Shown here piece after piece: positions 28,072 through 37,251 of a DNA stretch of 64,000 nt (its first letter is position 1; every line of letters starts with the position of its first letter). The notes beneath the pieces are model-generated. The model was not told the DNA's origin, made no database searches, and saw only the letters and a program-made list of their open reading frames with translations. Both the position numbers and the translations under genes were made by a program. This DNA is from Bacillus spongiae (lineage in GTDB: Bacteria > Bacillota > Bacilli > Bacillales > Bacillaceae_K), in NCBI RefSeq assembly GCF_037120725.1, contig NZ_JBBAXC010000011.1, positions 111,570 to 175,569 of the forward strand. The letters are read 5' to 3'.

Positions 28072-29334
28072 ATGGTCGTTGATTACAGTAGGCTACCACT
28101 ACGTAAAATTTTGTGCATTGATATGAAGAGCTTTTATGCCAGCTGTTCGGCCGTTATGATGGGGTTAAATCCACTTGAATGCTATTTAGCCGTTGTGGGA
28201 GATAAAAGTCGTCAAGGTAGTATCGTTTTAGCTGCTTCTCCAAAATTGAAAAAGGAGTTTGGCATTAAAACAGGTTCACGTATGTTTGAAATTCCGAACG
28301 ATTCTCGCATTGTTTTGGCGGAACCAAAGATGGAAACCTATATCCGAATTTCGACTGAAATTACTCGACTATTTCACCGATATGTCCCAAAAGAGGCCAT
28401 TCATACGTACAGTGTCGATGAAAGCTTTCTTGCTATTGATGGAGCGTTCAATTTATGGGGAGATGCTCATACGATTGCCAACAAAATTAAATTTGAAATA
28501 GAAAAAGAATTCCAACTCCCGTGTGCAATTGGAATTGGACCTAATATGCTGATGGCTAAGCTCTGTCTAGACTTGGAGGCAAAAAAGAAGGGGATAGCCG
28601 AATGGGGCTATGAGGATGTACAGACAAAACTATGGACTATCTCTCCCTTAAGTGAAATGTGGGGAATTGGCAAGCGTGTAGAACGTACATTAAATCGGAT
28701 GGGGATTTTTTCTGTTGGTCAACTAGCCCGCTTCGACCTTGAGAAGCTTGAAGCGAAGTTTGGTATTATGGGGAATCAACTTTACTATCACGCATGGGGA
28801 GTCGATCTATCCGAAATAGGTGCCCCTATTATGGAAGGGCAAATTAGCTTTGGAAAAAGCCAAATTCTTCTTCGAGATTATAAAGAGGTAGGGGAAATTA
28901 AGCATGTCATGCTAGAAATGTGTGAGGAGGTGGCACGGCGGGCACGGCAGCATAAAAAAGCAGGGCGCACAATTAGTTTGGGAATTGGATATAGTCAGGA
29001 AGAGTTTGGTGGCGGCTTTCATCGCTCTCGCTCCATTGAACATCCCACGAATATTACGATGGAGATTTATCGAGTATGCTTGAAGCTGTTTTATATGCAT
29101 TATGAGAAAAAAACAGTGCGTAAAATTTCCATTACTCTTTCAAATATTATAGAGGATGAATCAATTCAACTCGATTTATTTCGTCCGAATTTATCAAAGA
29201 AGCGAGAGCTTGGTTATGTAATGGACCGATTACGAAACCGCTACGGATCAGGTGCCATTCTTCGAGCGGTTTCTTATACGGATGCAGGAACTTCAAGACA
29301 TCGAGCCCGTTTAGTTGGTGGGCATAAAGCATAG
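28072..29334 (+). CDS. yqjW: Y-family DNA polymerase, UmuC/PolY2-like
   Basis: 420 residues from the ATG at 28072, which has GGAGGGAG ahead; the frame to 28027 is too long. Translesion polymerase. Catalytic acidic residues are in CIDMKSFYASCSAV and YSVDESFLAI. GIGPNMLMAKLCLDLEAKKKG and WGIGKRVERTLNRMG (helix-hairpin-helix) follow, then a little-finger domain. ESIQLDLF is a beta-clamp binding motif. The gene pairs with a YolD-like gene eight bases downstream, as yqjW-yqjX do (recalled), and a YolD partner is usual for UmuC-type polymerases. ACGAACGTATATTCGTATA near 28004-28022 resembles a Bacillus LexA box (CGAAC-N4-GTTCG), imperfectly. Confidence 0.93.
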   Translation: MVVDYSRLPLRKILCIDMKSFYASCSAVMMGLNPLECYLAVVGDKSRQGSIVLAASPKLKKEFGIKTGSRMFEIPNDSRIVLAEPKMETYIRISTEITRLFHRYVPKEAIHTYSVDESFLAIDGAFNLWGDAHTIANKIKFEIEKEFQLPCAIGIGPNMLMAKLCLDLEAKKKGIAEWGYEDVQTKLWTISPLSEMWGIGKRVERTLNRMGIFSVGQLARFDLEKLEAKFGIMGNQLYYHAWGVDLSEIGAPIMEGQISFGKSQILLRDYKEVGEIKHVMLEMCEEVARRARQHKKAGRTISLGIGYSQEEFGGGFHRSRSIEHPTNITMEIYRVCLKLFYMHYEKKTVRKISITLSNIIEDESIQLDLFRPNLSKKRELGYVMDRLRNRYGSGAILRAVSYTDAGTSRHRARLVGGHKA

Positions 29335-29342
29335 AAAGGAAG

Positions 29343-29699
29343 ATGGATATGATTCGCGATCGTGGAAAAATGAAGTGGACGTCAATGATGCTTCCAGAGC
29401 ATGTGAAGCAGCTCCGTGATTGGTCGAAAGAGGATGCGTTTGAAAAGGAAAAAGAAATGGACGAACAGCAGCTAGAAGAGATGAATACCATCGCTGCTGA
29501 GGCTATGGAATATGGAAGCTGTATCACCATCACACATTATGCTCATCACCGCTATGAAAGCCTGGTTGGAACGATTCATTATTGGGATGTGAACGGAGAA
29601 AAGCTTCATTTTGAGGATCAGTCTGGCAACAAGCATTACATCTGGCTGAAGCACATTGTAGATCTTCGTATGACGAATGAATCAAATATAAAAGACTGA
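29343..29699 (+). CDS. YolD-like protein, partner of the Y-family polymerase
   Basis: 118 residues. The N-terminus DRGKMKWTSMMLPEHVKQLRD matches the YolD family, which resembles UmuD functionally and is found with UmuC-type polymerases. The later part (ITHYAHHRYESLVGTIHYWD and IWLKHIVDLRM) is an SH3/WYL-like beta domain. It starts eight bases after yqjW, with AAGGAAG as site. Expected to be co-expressed in the SOS response. Confidence 0.85.
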   Translation: MDMIRDRGKMKWTSMMLPEHVKQLRDWSKEDAFEKEKEMDEQQLEEMNTIAAEAMEYGSCITITHYAHHRYESLVGTIHYWDVNGEKLHFEDQSGNKHYIWLKHIVDLRMTNESNIKD

Positions 29700-29727
29700 C
29701 TCTATCGTTTAGAGCCAGTCAATATTA

Positions 29728-30429
29728 TTAGGCAGCAACACGTGGAAAGAGAATGTTGTTTTCTAAATGAATATGCTGATATATATCTGTTTCAAGAGCT
29801 TCAAGACGTTGATAAACAAGGCGATAGGTTCCACAAGCACCTTCTGGCGGTGTGAAATCATTTGTGATGGTACGCATTTCTTTTAACAGATTTACTGTTG
29901 AAATATGTTCATTTTCAAGTTCTTGAATGACCTTCATTATTTTTTCACGATGTTCGAGCGTAGGCTGTTTTTCAAAAGCTAATAGAGCTGGGAAATCGTC
30001 CTGTTCTTCTTTTGCTATATGTTGTTCTAGCATAATTTTTAACTCTTGAAAAAGCTTATTAACCGTCATTAAATGAGGGTTCGTTTCTCCATGTACTCGA
30101 GAAACCTTCGTGACATAAGGCGTCAAAAGTGGCAGCTCCTCGTTTAAATAATGATGGTGCTTCGCAATAATATGGTTAATAATAGTAGAAGAAGAGGCAT
30201 GCTCCCAATCAATGGTTGATTCCTTTAATGCATTTGTTTCATGGTACAATTTATTTAAATTGCTAAGCACTACATCTAAAGATATATTTTTCTCTTCTGT
30301 TGCTTCAATTAAAGACTTATTCCCCCCACAACAAAAGTTAATTTGATACGATTTGAATAGGTCACTAGCTCGAGGGAATCTCTTTACGATCTCAGCCACT
30401 GTTAGCGTTTCAGTAAATACTTGTTCCAT
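29728..30429 (-). CDS. scdA: Iron-sulfur cluster repair di-iron protein (ScdA/YtfE/RIC)
   Basis: 233 residues from the ATG at 30429 with GGAGGAAT ahead. It repairs Fe-S clusters damaged by nitric oxide or oxidation. N-terminal ScdA domain with the NFCCGG motif. A hemerythrin-like domain provides His/Glu ligands: IIAKHHHYLNEELP, VHGETNPHL, LEQHIAKEEQDDFP, ENEHISTVNLL and HIHLENNILFPR. A perfect Fnr-type box lies 60 bases upstream of the start, which fits induction under oxygen limitation and nitrate respiration. Confidence 0.94.
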   Translation of the reverse strand: MEQVFTETLTVAEIVKRFPRASDLFKSYQINFCCGGNKSLIEATEEKNISLDVVLSNLNKLYHETNALKESTIDWEHASSSTIINHIIAKHHHYLNEELPLLTPYVTKVSRVHGETNPHLMTVNKLFQELKIMLEQHIAKEEQDDFPALLAFEKQPTLEHREKIMKVIQELENEHISTVNLLKEMRTITNDFTPPEGACGTYRLVYQRLEALETDIYQHIHLENNILFPRVAA

Positions 30430-30488
30430 GATTATTCCTCCATTCATCAAAATCTATTTATAGAATAACAGGAGATTGAATAGGTAGT

Positions 30489-30504
30489 TGTGATATGAAT
30501 CACA
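30489..30504 (-). promoter_or_regulatory. Fnr box upstream of scdA
   Basis: TGTGATATGAATCACA, a perfect TGTGA-N6-TCACA palindrome, the consensus recalled for Bacillus Fnr. It is 60 bases before the scdA start. Confidence 0.8.
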
Positions 30505-30586
30505 AGTTAGAATGAAAGTTGGACCTTCTTTCTGTTGGCTGGCTGTATAGATGAAAAATTGTTCATAAAGCTGTAATGAAGTATTA

Positions 30587-30623
30587 CAAAAATAAAAAAA
30601 TCCATTTTCATCAAAATGGATTT
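30587..30623 (-). terminator. Terminator of the second dnaN gene
   Basis: AAATCCATTTT (30598-30608) pairs with AAAATGGATTT (30613-30623); on the minus strand a long T-rich tail follows. Confidence 0.8.
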
Positions 30624-30665
30624 CACTCTTCTTCTAGGTTGTCATAATAAAAAAGTGCCTCTTTA

Positions 30666-31802
30666 TTAATAGGAGCGTACAGGTGAAATGAGATAGGTAT
30701 GAAGGTCGTTACCAACCGGTTCAATAAGAACAGGACGCATTGAACCGCTAAAGCTTAAGCGAACCTCTTCTTCTTTAATCACTTTTAGAGTATCTATTAA
30801 GAAACTTCCATCAAGTGAGATGTTTAGCTCAGTTTCACCGGAAATACTGTTTAACTTTTGTGTTTCTTCTATTTTTCCTACCTCAGTTGAATTGGATGAG
30901 ATGATGAAATTTGAGTTCCCCTTCACCTCGAAATGAATCGTATGATTTCTCCTTTCACTAGCAAATATACAGGCCCTGTCCACACCATTTAATAATTTTG
31001 TTGTATTTAATGTCATGATTGTTTTATGTTCTTGTTGTAATAAACCGGATACGCTAGGATAGTTTCCTTCAATTAATCTTGAATACAAGGTAGTAAACAG
31101 GGATTTAAATACTACATTATGATCTGTTATAACAATGTCGATAGGTGTTGTTGAATCGCTCCCTATAATGGTAATTAACTCACGAAAGGCTTTACTTGGC
31201 ACAATGCAAGAACGCTGTAAGTTAGACGTTATTTTAAGCTTTCTGAATGATAATCTATGGGAATCTGTTGCAACACAAGAAAGGTAGTTTTTTTGAAAAG
31301 CAAGATGAACCCCCGTTAATATTGGTTTCGCCTCGTTTTTAGAAACAGCAAACACTGTTTGTTTCGCTATGTCTAATAAGTCTTTGCTTGGAACGCTCAC
31401 ATAATGGTCATGAGCCACTTTCGGTAATGGTGGATATTCGTCTGGGTTAAACCCGTTCAAAGTGGTGATGATTTCGTCTGACTCCATCGTCACTAAATGA
31501 TCATCGTTAGCGGTAAGTCGGATGTTACGTGGGAACTTCTTAACAATATCGTGAAGCAACTTAGCAGAAACGACGGTGCTACCTGTTTTATACACATCTA
31601 CTACTTTTACACGACTTATTGTGTTACGGAGTACCTTTTCTATCACAATGTCAGAATTGCTGCCTATAAGAGTGACACAATCCTTCATCGCCACAATTTT
31701 AATTCCAGTTAATATCGGAAGAGGTGCTTTGGGTGAAACGACTTTGCTCATCTCTAAAATGGCTTTTTTGAAAAAATCATTGTTAACTATAAATTCCATC
31801 AT
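30666..31802 (-). CDS. dnaN: DNA polymerase III beta subunit (sliding clamp) paralogue
   Basis: 378 residues from the ATG at 31802 with GGAGGT ahead (an adjacent ATG at 31799 is also possible). It has the three-fold clamp layout. Familiar segments are SPKAPLPILTGIKI, FNPDEYPPLPKV, KPILTGVHLAF with CVATDSHRLSFRK, and PSVSGLL. The C-terminus DLHTYLISPVRSY differs from the usual MPMR-type end of the chromosomal clamp. It is far from dnaA-recF genes, so it is a second clamp. It could serve the nearby Y-family polymerase or a mobile replicon. The symbol names the family only. Confidence 0.88.
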   Translation of the reverse strand: MMEFIVNNDFFKKAILEMSKVVSPKAPLPILTGIKIVAMKDCVTLIGSNSDIVIEKVLRNTISRVKVVDVYKTGSTVVSAKLLHDIVKKFPRNIRLTANDDHLVTMESDEIITTLNGFNPDEYPPLPKVAHDHYVSVPSKDLLDIAKQTVFAVSKNEAKPILTGVHLAFQKNYLSCVATDSHRLSFRKLKITSNLQRSCIVPSKAFRELITIIGSDSTTPIDIVITDHNVVFKSLFTTLYSRLIEGNYPSVSGLLQQEHKTIMTLNTTKLLNGVDRACIFASERRNHTIHFEVKGNSNFIISSNSTEVGKIEETQKLNSISGETELNISLDGSFLIDTLKVIKEEEVRLSFSGSMRPVLIEPVGNDLHTYLISPVRSY

Positions 31803-32414
31803 GCAGTACCTCCTTTTGTTATAAAGAAAAATGTAAGTATAAGGTATAAAAAACAAGAACATACATTCTTATTGTAGCATGATAAAAATAGAAATGGTAG
31901 ACCATTTCATTCATAGTTTAAAAGGTGAGTTTAGGGAAGAGGGTTAAATAGTAAGGTGCTGTCTCTTAAATCGGAATAGAGAGAGGAAGCTATCCATTGA
32001 CAGAGCGACACGTCATTTCTGTTGTGAAAACGTTTGGACAGTGAGATAGGAAAGAATAAATAGTATAGGGAAAGAGGTTCTTCTCAGAATGTTCAGAAGT
32101 AGTTGGTCATGTCTATAGAAATAAGGGGAAGTTTGTGGCTATTGTCAGTCCTATAACGGCATACATGTTGCTCATCATAGAACCGACTATTATAGCCTTA
32201 CATATAATAGCAAACATTAATGGTAAAATACAACAATGTTTTTGTTAAAAAATGTGAAAAAAATAGTACAAAACATAGAAAATGAATCAATAAGAATATT
32301 TGCAGCATCTTAAAGTACTTCCTAACGTTCTCCATGAATGTACTTTCAACTCAACTTAATTTCGAAAGAGATACAGAAAAAAACCTGAAACGGATTCAGG
32401 TTTTTTTGTATGTT
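31803..32414. other. Intergenic region without a visible gene
   Basis: About 610 bases. Only short frames without ribosome sites. The right end holds the terminator of the hydratase gene. Confidence 0.4.
32379..32407 (-). terminator. Terminator of the hydratase gene
   Basis: AAAAACCTGAA (32379-32389) pairs with TTCAGGTTTTT (32395-32405), with T runs on either strand. Confidence 0.85.
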
Positions 32415-33263
32415 CTAGTTAGTAGAGTCCTGATTCATGTTAGCCATATCCTGCATAACATCGGCAGCAACGTCTGCTAATAATTCTGAAATATGAATTT
32501 CCCGGGAAGTTTGTGCCCCGTGTTTTAACACTTTTCCAATTAAGTATTGAGTTTTTTCTTCCCCTGCACGTTCGATGAACCTCTCTTTTTCAAGCTCAAT
32601 CGCAGCCTTCTCATCTTTGATGGCCAAATCAACGATTTCTTTAATCATTTCAATGTCACGTTGCTCAAGGAAGGTTAGTGGGGTTACGACTTTCTCCAAC
32701 GTTTGTTCAATAGAATCTGATGGGATAAATCGCGTAATATAGCCGAATTGTTCTGCAGTGCGAGCATCCATATCAGCACTCGTTAGGAGGTACTCCAACG
32801 CTCTTGTTCGTCCTAATCGGCGAGCAGCTTGAACAGTCCCTTGTCCACCTGGAGGAATGTTTGTGCTTATTTCAGGCTGTCCGAACACTGCGTTTTCAGT
32901 TCCATACGCAATGTCGCATGCCATAACAAATTCATTTCCTCCACCACGAGCAGCTCCGTCAACTATGGCAAATGTAATGGCATGTGTATTTCTTACATCT
33001 TCAATTAGCTGCATGAAGTTTTTTGTTCCTGTTATTCCTTCTTCTTTACGATTAATAACGGTAACGTCTAAGTGCGCACTAAAGAAGTGTTGATTAGAAG
33101 AGCGGAAAATGATGACTCTAAGTTGATTGTCTTTATTTAATTCTGCAAGGACTTGTTGTAGTTCAGTAATCAGCTCATTTGTTAAAAGGTTCACTTCACC
33201 ATGATTGATGTTAACAGTAGCTACTGCAGCTTCTTTTTGTACGTTTACACTATTTGTATTCAA
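32415..33263 (-). CDS. Enoyl-CoA hydratase/isomerase family protein
   Basis: 282 residues. Crotonase fold: SAHLDVTVI before the oxyanion loop, then VDGAARGGGNEFVMACDIAYG (about residues 100-120), QPEISTNIPPGGQG, and a helical C-terminus. The glycine-rich loop and the Glu of GGNE fit acyl-CoA binding. No other fatty-acid genes are adjacent, so the substrate is unknown. GGAGGGTT is upstream of the ATG. Single gene with its own terminator. Confidence 0.85.
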   Translation of the reverse strand: MNTNSVNVQKEAAVATVNINHGEVNLLTNELITELQQVLAELNKDNQLRVIIFRSSNQHFFSAHLDVTVINRKEEGITGTKNFMQLIEDVRNTHAITFAIVDGAARGGGNEFVMACDIAYGTENAVFGQPEISTNIPPGGQGTVQAARRLGRTRALEYLLTSADMDARTAEQFGYITRFIPSDSIEQTLEKVVTPLTFLEQRDIEMIKEIVDLAIKDEKAAIELEKERFIERAGEEKTQYLIGKVLKHGAQTSREIHISELLADVAADVMQDMANMNQDSTN

Positions 33264-33448
33264 AAAAAACCCTCCACGACTATTTTATAAAGCGTTTATA
33301 CTTTAACCATTTATGAAAATTTATATTCTATTCTGAGAGTACATGTAGAACGAAGATTCTTTGCTTTTTCCTAAATCAATGTGAGTTTAACTAAAGGCAG
33401 ACGAAAGATAGAGTGAACTTCATGAAAAGTGAGATTAAAAGAAAGGTA

Positions 33449-33481
33449 TTGACGTAAATATATCCTAATGTTAGGATATAT
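33449..33481 (+). promoter_or_regulatory. Promoter with overlapping palindromic operator, upstream of the DoxX gene
   Basis: TTGACG (33449-33454), a 17-base spacer, then TAGGAT (33472-33477). The perfect palindrome ATATATCCTAA-TG-TTAGGATATAT (33458-33481) covers spacer and -10. A half-like AGGATATAT follows at 33488-33496. This is typical of a repressor operator; the repressor is not known. Confidence 0.6.
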
Positions 33482-33644
33482 AAATGTAGGATATATTTAG
33501 AGTTTAAAGGGAGGGTAAACATTAAGCGTAATATGGAATGCAGACATTGAGTACAAAAAGTGTATAGACGATAAATTATTTTTTAAACAAATAAAAAGGA
33601 TCGTTTTTGATTCTCTACATTATGTAAATAAGGAGAGTGTACGT

Positions 33645-34031
33645 ATGAAAAGGGTTAATTATATTATTCAAGGATTACTTTCAGTGGCATTTATTCTTTC
33701 TGGGGGGATGAAATTAATTGGTGGGGCAGAACAACTTCAGCCAATGGCAGAGGGATTTGGTTATTCGGTAGAATTTATGTATTTCATTGCGGTTTGTGAA
33801 ATTTTAGGGGGACTAGGTTTAATTGTCGCTTTTTGGAAGCCGAACTTAAGTATAATTGCTTCGGGAGGATTAGTCATTCTAATGGCTGGTGCAGTGTTCT
33901 CACACTTAAGTGCAGAACAGGGTATAGGAGCAGCGATGCCTTCGTTAATTCTGCTATTGTTAGGGTTAGTTCTATTGATTGGAAGGGGAAAAAGTATGAT
34001 GGAAAGTATTAAAAATTCCCCGTCATCTTAA
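33645..34031 (+). CDS. DoxX family membrane protein
   Basis: 128 residues with four membrane helices (about residues 5-25, 45-65, 70-88, 95-115). Matches the DoxX family, with ILSGGMKLIGG and EILGGLGLIVAF. Such proteins are often induced by quinone, thiol or oxidative stress in Bacillus and controlled by MarR/DUF24-type repressors. The palindromic promoter about 160 bases upstream fits that pattern. AGGAGAG precedes the ATG. No enzyme gene is linked, so its job cannot be told. Confidence 0.85.
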   Translation: MKRVNYIIQGLLSVAFILSGGMKLIGGAEQLQPMAEGFGYSVEFMYFIAVCEILGGLGLIVAFWKPNLSIIASGGLVILMAGAVFSHLSAEQGIGAAMPSLILLLLGLVLLIGRGKSMMESIKNSPSS

Positions 34032-34101
34032 TGAGTGAAAAAGAATAAAAAGCTTACAAAAGCATTAATAACATTATAAATAAAAGAATATAGATAAAAT
34101 C

Positions 34102-34134
34102 AACTGCCCCTTTTAGGAAAGGGGCAGTTCTTCT
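34102..34134 (+). terminator. Terminator after the DoxX gene
   Basis: AACTGCCCCTTT (34102-34113) pairs perfectly with AAAGGGGCAGTT (34118-34129), followed by CTTCT. Confidence 0.7.
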
Positions 34135-34188
34135 ATGGATTTTCTATGGAAGTATTTGTATAACGGTAAAATGCCGATTCTCTTCACC

Positions 34189-34719
34189 CTATTCTGGAAT
34201 AACAGCTTTTCGTAAGTTAATAACATTATTAGGGTTTGTTGACCATTTGTTCATTAGTTCCATTTGTTTCTGTTTTAAATCTTCATAAGGCTCTTCTATA
34301 GCGTCAATTTCATGAAATTTTTTATCATATATTTTTGTATCTTTTATTTTTTTATAACCGCCGAAACCTATGTCGTCGTTTAATAACCAAACTACTTTTT
34401 TAATATTGGCAAAAAGTATTCCACCCGTGCACATTGGACAAGGTTCCAAGGTAGTGTATAGGGTAAACTTTTCACGATTAATTTTAGCTTTGAAGATTGA
34501 TTTACCAGCATTACGGATAGCGTCAATTTCTGCGTGAGCAGTTGCATCTTGTTGAGGGTGTACTCTATTACGCCCTTTTGCAATGATATTTTGATTTTCA
34601 TCCACTATTACAGCACCAACCGGATAAGTATTCTCTTCCAAGGCTTTCTCTGCTTCTTCAAGAGCTAACTCTAAATAAAATCTATCTTTATTTGTATTCA
34701 ATATTTCCTCCTCAGACAT
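34189..34719 (-). CDS. Nucleoside/nucleobase deaminase family protein
   Basis: 176 residues. Zinc-dependent cytidine-deaminase fold: His62-Ala-Glu64 in AHAEIDAI and Cys94/Cys97 in EPCPMCTGG. YPVGAVIVD and the IKKVVWLLNDD strand are as in guanine/tRNA-adenosine-type deaminases. It has an extra C-terminal segment of about 40 residues. The substrate cannot be told from sequence; it is not TadA by length and tail. AGGAGGAAT lies at the ATG. Confidence 0.85.
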   Translation of the reverse strand: MSEEEILNTNKDRFYLELALEEAEKALEENTYPVGAVIVDENQNIIAKGRNRVHPQQDATAHAEIDAIRNAGKSIFKAKINREKFTLYTTLEPCPMCTGGILFANIKKVVWLLNDDIGFGGYKKIKDTKIYDKKFHEIDAIEEPYEDLKQKQMELMNKWSTNPNNVINLRKAVIPE

Positions 34720-34812
34720 ATCTTCGAATCTGTCATTAAACTCATTTTAATATAATTATTTCAATGTCACGAATCTAGTTTATAACATAACAAAGCACAT
34801 TATTTGTTCAAT

Positions 34813-35154
34813 TTAGTTGAAGGCAGATGATACTTTTTGTTTTAAGTAGTTATATTGCTTGGCATTTGTATCGGCAAATGCTTCTTCTCGGTTAGAAAGT
34901 AAATCCTTATAAGTGATGTTCTCCATAAATTGAGAAGCTGTTAGATCGTACCGTTCTTTATTAATGAAGTTATAAAAATGCCATCCACCGGGCAGTTTGG
35001 TTTTCCTTATTTCTCCGCTGAAAATATCATTTATTACTAAAGCGGTTACACCACATTGTCCTTTAGCAGGGTTGTCCTTACTCCATTTTGAACTTGATTC
35101 TATAGACCAGGATTCTAACAACACCTTCATTATTTCGTCTATTTTTTTCTCCAT
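34813..35154 (-). CDS. yunG: YunG family protein
   Basis: 113 residues. Recognised by GQCGVTALVINDIFSGEI and GWHFYNFINKERYDLTASQF, features of the YunG family. The Cys and His in these blocks suggest a papain-like or transglutaminase-like fold, but no function is known. AAGAGGATC is the site before the ATG. It is one of several small minus-strand accessory genes here. Confidence 0.7.
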   Translation of the reverse strand: MEKKIDEIMKVLLESWSIESSSKWSKDNPAKGQCGVTALVINDIFSGEIRKTKLPGGWHFYNFINKERYDLTASQFMENITYKDLLSNREEAFADTNAKQYNYLKQKVSSAFN

Positions 35155-35215
35155 AAAGATCCTCTTTTCTGAAGTAGATTAACGCAAACCAACGGGATGA
35201 AGTGAACCTTCCTAC

Positions 35216-35767
35216 TTATTTCTTATTTAAGAAAAACTCTTTTACTTCCTGCCAATTATTCACTCTAATATAGGATGTACTCTTCAAGTTATGAGGAGCT
35301 GAAAATAATATTCCTTGTCCTTTGAAATGTTCAAAGTGTCTAGGGCTATCATCGATTAAATAGTCAGCATTAATAATACTTTTTTTACCACAAAAAACAA
35401 AATTAAGGTCCGAGAGAAAAGGAAAGTGTTCCTTTAGCCATTCGTATTTTGCGGAAAAAGAAGAAGGGTGTTCCATAGCTGCAGTGGTAATGAAAATCTC
35501 GTAATAATTACTTAGTTCTTTTATTACTTCTTGGCTGCCTTCCATTACCTCTAAATCTCTAAAGAAACCTGGATTATCAACATATGCAAGGATTTCACTT
35601 TTCAAATGTGGTCTTACATTCCAAAGTCTTGTACCTTGTAAATCCTCCAATGTTAAAGCTTCATTGTATTCTTGGTTGTAAAGATCCAAATGTTTCTTCT
35701 GAAAATCAGCTATTACTTCATCCATATCAATCGCTATCGTTTTCATTTGTTTCCTATAATTCTGCAT
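35216..35767 (-). CDS. 5'(3')-deoxyribonucleotidase-like HAD phosphatase
   Basis: 183 residues from the ATG at 35767, which has GGAGAGGAG ahead; a longer frame to 35887 overlaps the next gene. HAD fold of the NT5C type: IAIDMDEVIADF with the nucleophile Asp, EVIKELSNYYEIFITTAA as motif II, and INADYLIDDSPRHFEHFKG as motif IV. It would remove phosphate from (deoxy)nucleoside monophosphates. It ends near the deaminase and YunG genes, and starts 17 bases after the acetyltransferase gene, so these two may be co-transcribed. Confidence 0.88.
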   Translation of the reverse strand: MQNYRKQMKTIAIDMDEVIADFQKKHLDLYNQEYNEALTLEDLQGTRLWNVRPHLKSEILAYVDNPGFFRDLEVMEGSQEVIKELSNYYEIFITTAAMEHPSSFSAKYEWLKEHFPFLSDLNFVFCGKKSIINADYLIDDSPRHFEHFKGQGILFSAPHNLKSTSYIRVNNWQEVKEFFLNKK

Positions 35768-35783
35768 AGTAACTCCTCTCCGA

Positions 35784-36383
35784 TTAAATAAAATTAAGAA
35801 TATAGGTTTGGGCGTTGGCATTTTTTTTGAGATAATCTTCTTGGAGGATGCCATAAATAGCACAGTCCTTATACTGATTTTTGGCATTGCGTATCATGTC
35901 TCTTATGATTCCCTCTTGCAACATCCCGGCCTTACTCATTATTCTTCCAGAGGCTGGATTACCCGTGTTGTGTGAAGCAGAAATCTTATGAAGGTTCATA
36001 TGCCTAAAGCCAATTTCTAGAACGGCTCTCAATGCTTCAGTACCATAGCCCTGGTTCCACCACTGGAACCCTAATGAATACCCCACCTGACAATTATCGG
36101 TTGCTTGATCAAAATCATATAAATCAATTTCGCCTATTAATTCTCCACTTTCCTTTAGTGTTATGGCCCAATAGCAAAATTCTTCACTTTTATATTCAGA
36201 AACAATTTTGGTTACTCTCTCTATAGTTTCTGAGACTGTTTGATGGGCTGGACTTATTCGGTTGTCTGATACTCTTTCGTCAGACAACCAGTGATCAAAA
36301 ACGGTTTGTGCATCAGAGAGCTCAAATTTTCTTAAAATTAACCTGTCTGTTTCAATAGGTGGTGTTCCAAAATATGTACTCAT
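35784..36383 (-). CDS. GNAT acetyltransferase, RimJ/RimL type
   Basis: 199 residues. TDRLILRKFELSDAQTVFDHWLS at the N-terminus and the acetyl-CoA loop in QWWNQGYGTEALRAVLEIGF are standard for the RimJ/RimL group. HMNLHKISASHNTGNPAS follows. Acetylates an N-terminal amine or antibiotic amine; target unknown. The frame ends within the leader of the nucleotidase gene. No recognisable drug-resistance context. Confidence 0.88.
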   Translation of the reverse strand: MSTYFGTPPIETDRLILRKFELSDAQTVFDHWLSDERVSDNRISPAHQTVSETIERVTKIVSEYKSEEFCYWAITLKESGELIGEIDLYDFDQATDNCQVGYSLGFQWWNQGYGTEALRAVLEIGFRHMNLHKISASHNTGNPASGRIMSKAGMLQEGIIRDMIRNAKNQYKDCAIYGILQEDYLKKNANAQTYILNFI

Positions 36384-36480
36384 TAGGCACCTCGTTAAAC
36401 TATTATTAAATAAAACTATTTTTTATATTTTCTTTGCTTTAGCAAATCTTTTATCCAGAGGGTGATTGGTCTTTTCCTTT

Positions 36481-37251
36481 TTATTTTCTAACAAACACTG
36501 CATAGGTTGTTGGATTTTCGAATCCTAGTCGGTCTGCTAGTTTTATAGAAGCACCATTGCTCACGTCACAATCCCATCTTGGGTGAATTTTCTTTTCAAG
36601 ACAATGTTCTATGAATTTTCCGGCAATTTTTTGAGCAAGCCCCCGTCCTCTAAATTTACTTTGAGTGGCTATATCAATTTCTGCATATTGTGTAGAGGCA
36701 AAAATAGAGACGCATTCACTAACAATAGCATCATGGTACTTTAAGCCAAAGCCAACCCCACTCTTCATAAAGTTCGCAACAGAACCCCAATATTCTTGAA
36801 AATACGGTTCATTAAATTCTTCACTTTTCGTCATTAATGTTTGATTTATTTTTTGTATGGAATAGTCATTAGAAAGTTCTTCACGATTCAGGGTTAAAAA
36901 TTTGTCCGCATTAAAATCAAATTGATACCTGTCTAATTGCCTTAATTGATCACCAAATAAGTTATGAATGACGTTAGTCCATTCATTAGAGGGCGAAAAT
37001 AAAGTAAATCGTTTATTTTCTTTTATTCTAGTATTATAAACCTCCGAAATTATGTGGTGAAAAGCACTGTTTGTCCGTGCGCCAGCCACAACGAAAATAC
37101 CAGAATCAGTTCCGATTAATACGGAACGATTTGAATCATCCATATACACTTGACCAGCAATAATTTGTTCAAGTACGGAGTATGTAAATGTAGGATACGT
37201 ATCGTCAGATCTTTCTTCAACTAAATTACGTGCATGAGTAAATCGATTCAT
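36481..37251 (-). CDS. GNAT-type N-acetyltransferase, 256 aa
   Basis: 256 residues. The N-terminal 130 residues are a degenerate GNAT-like half. The C-terminal half has FRGRGLAQKIAGKFIEHCLEKK, the acetyl-CoA site, then DVSNGASIKLADRLGF. This two-domain layout is known for a Bacillus GNAT group. The substrate is unknown. GAAAGAAAAT is a weak site before the ATG. The gene is 97 bases upstream of the RimL-type gene on the same strand and may share its transcript. Confidence 0.8.
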   Translation of the reverse strand: MNRFTHARNLVEERSDDTYPTFTYSVLEQIIAGQVYMDDSNRSVLIGTDSGIFVVAGARTNSAFHHIISEVYNTRIKENKRFTLFSPSNEWTNVIHNLFGDQLRQLDRYQFDFNADKFLTLNREELSNDYSIQKINQTLMTKSEEFNEPYFQEYWGSVANFMKSGVGFGLKYHDAIVSECVSIFASTQYAEIDIATQSKFRGRGLAQKIAGKFIEHCLEKKIHPRWDCDVSNGASIKLADRLGFENPTTYAVFVRK

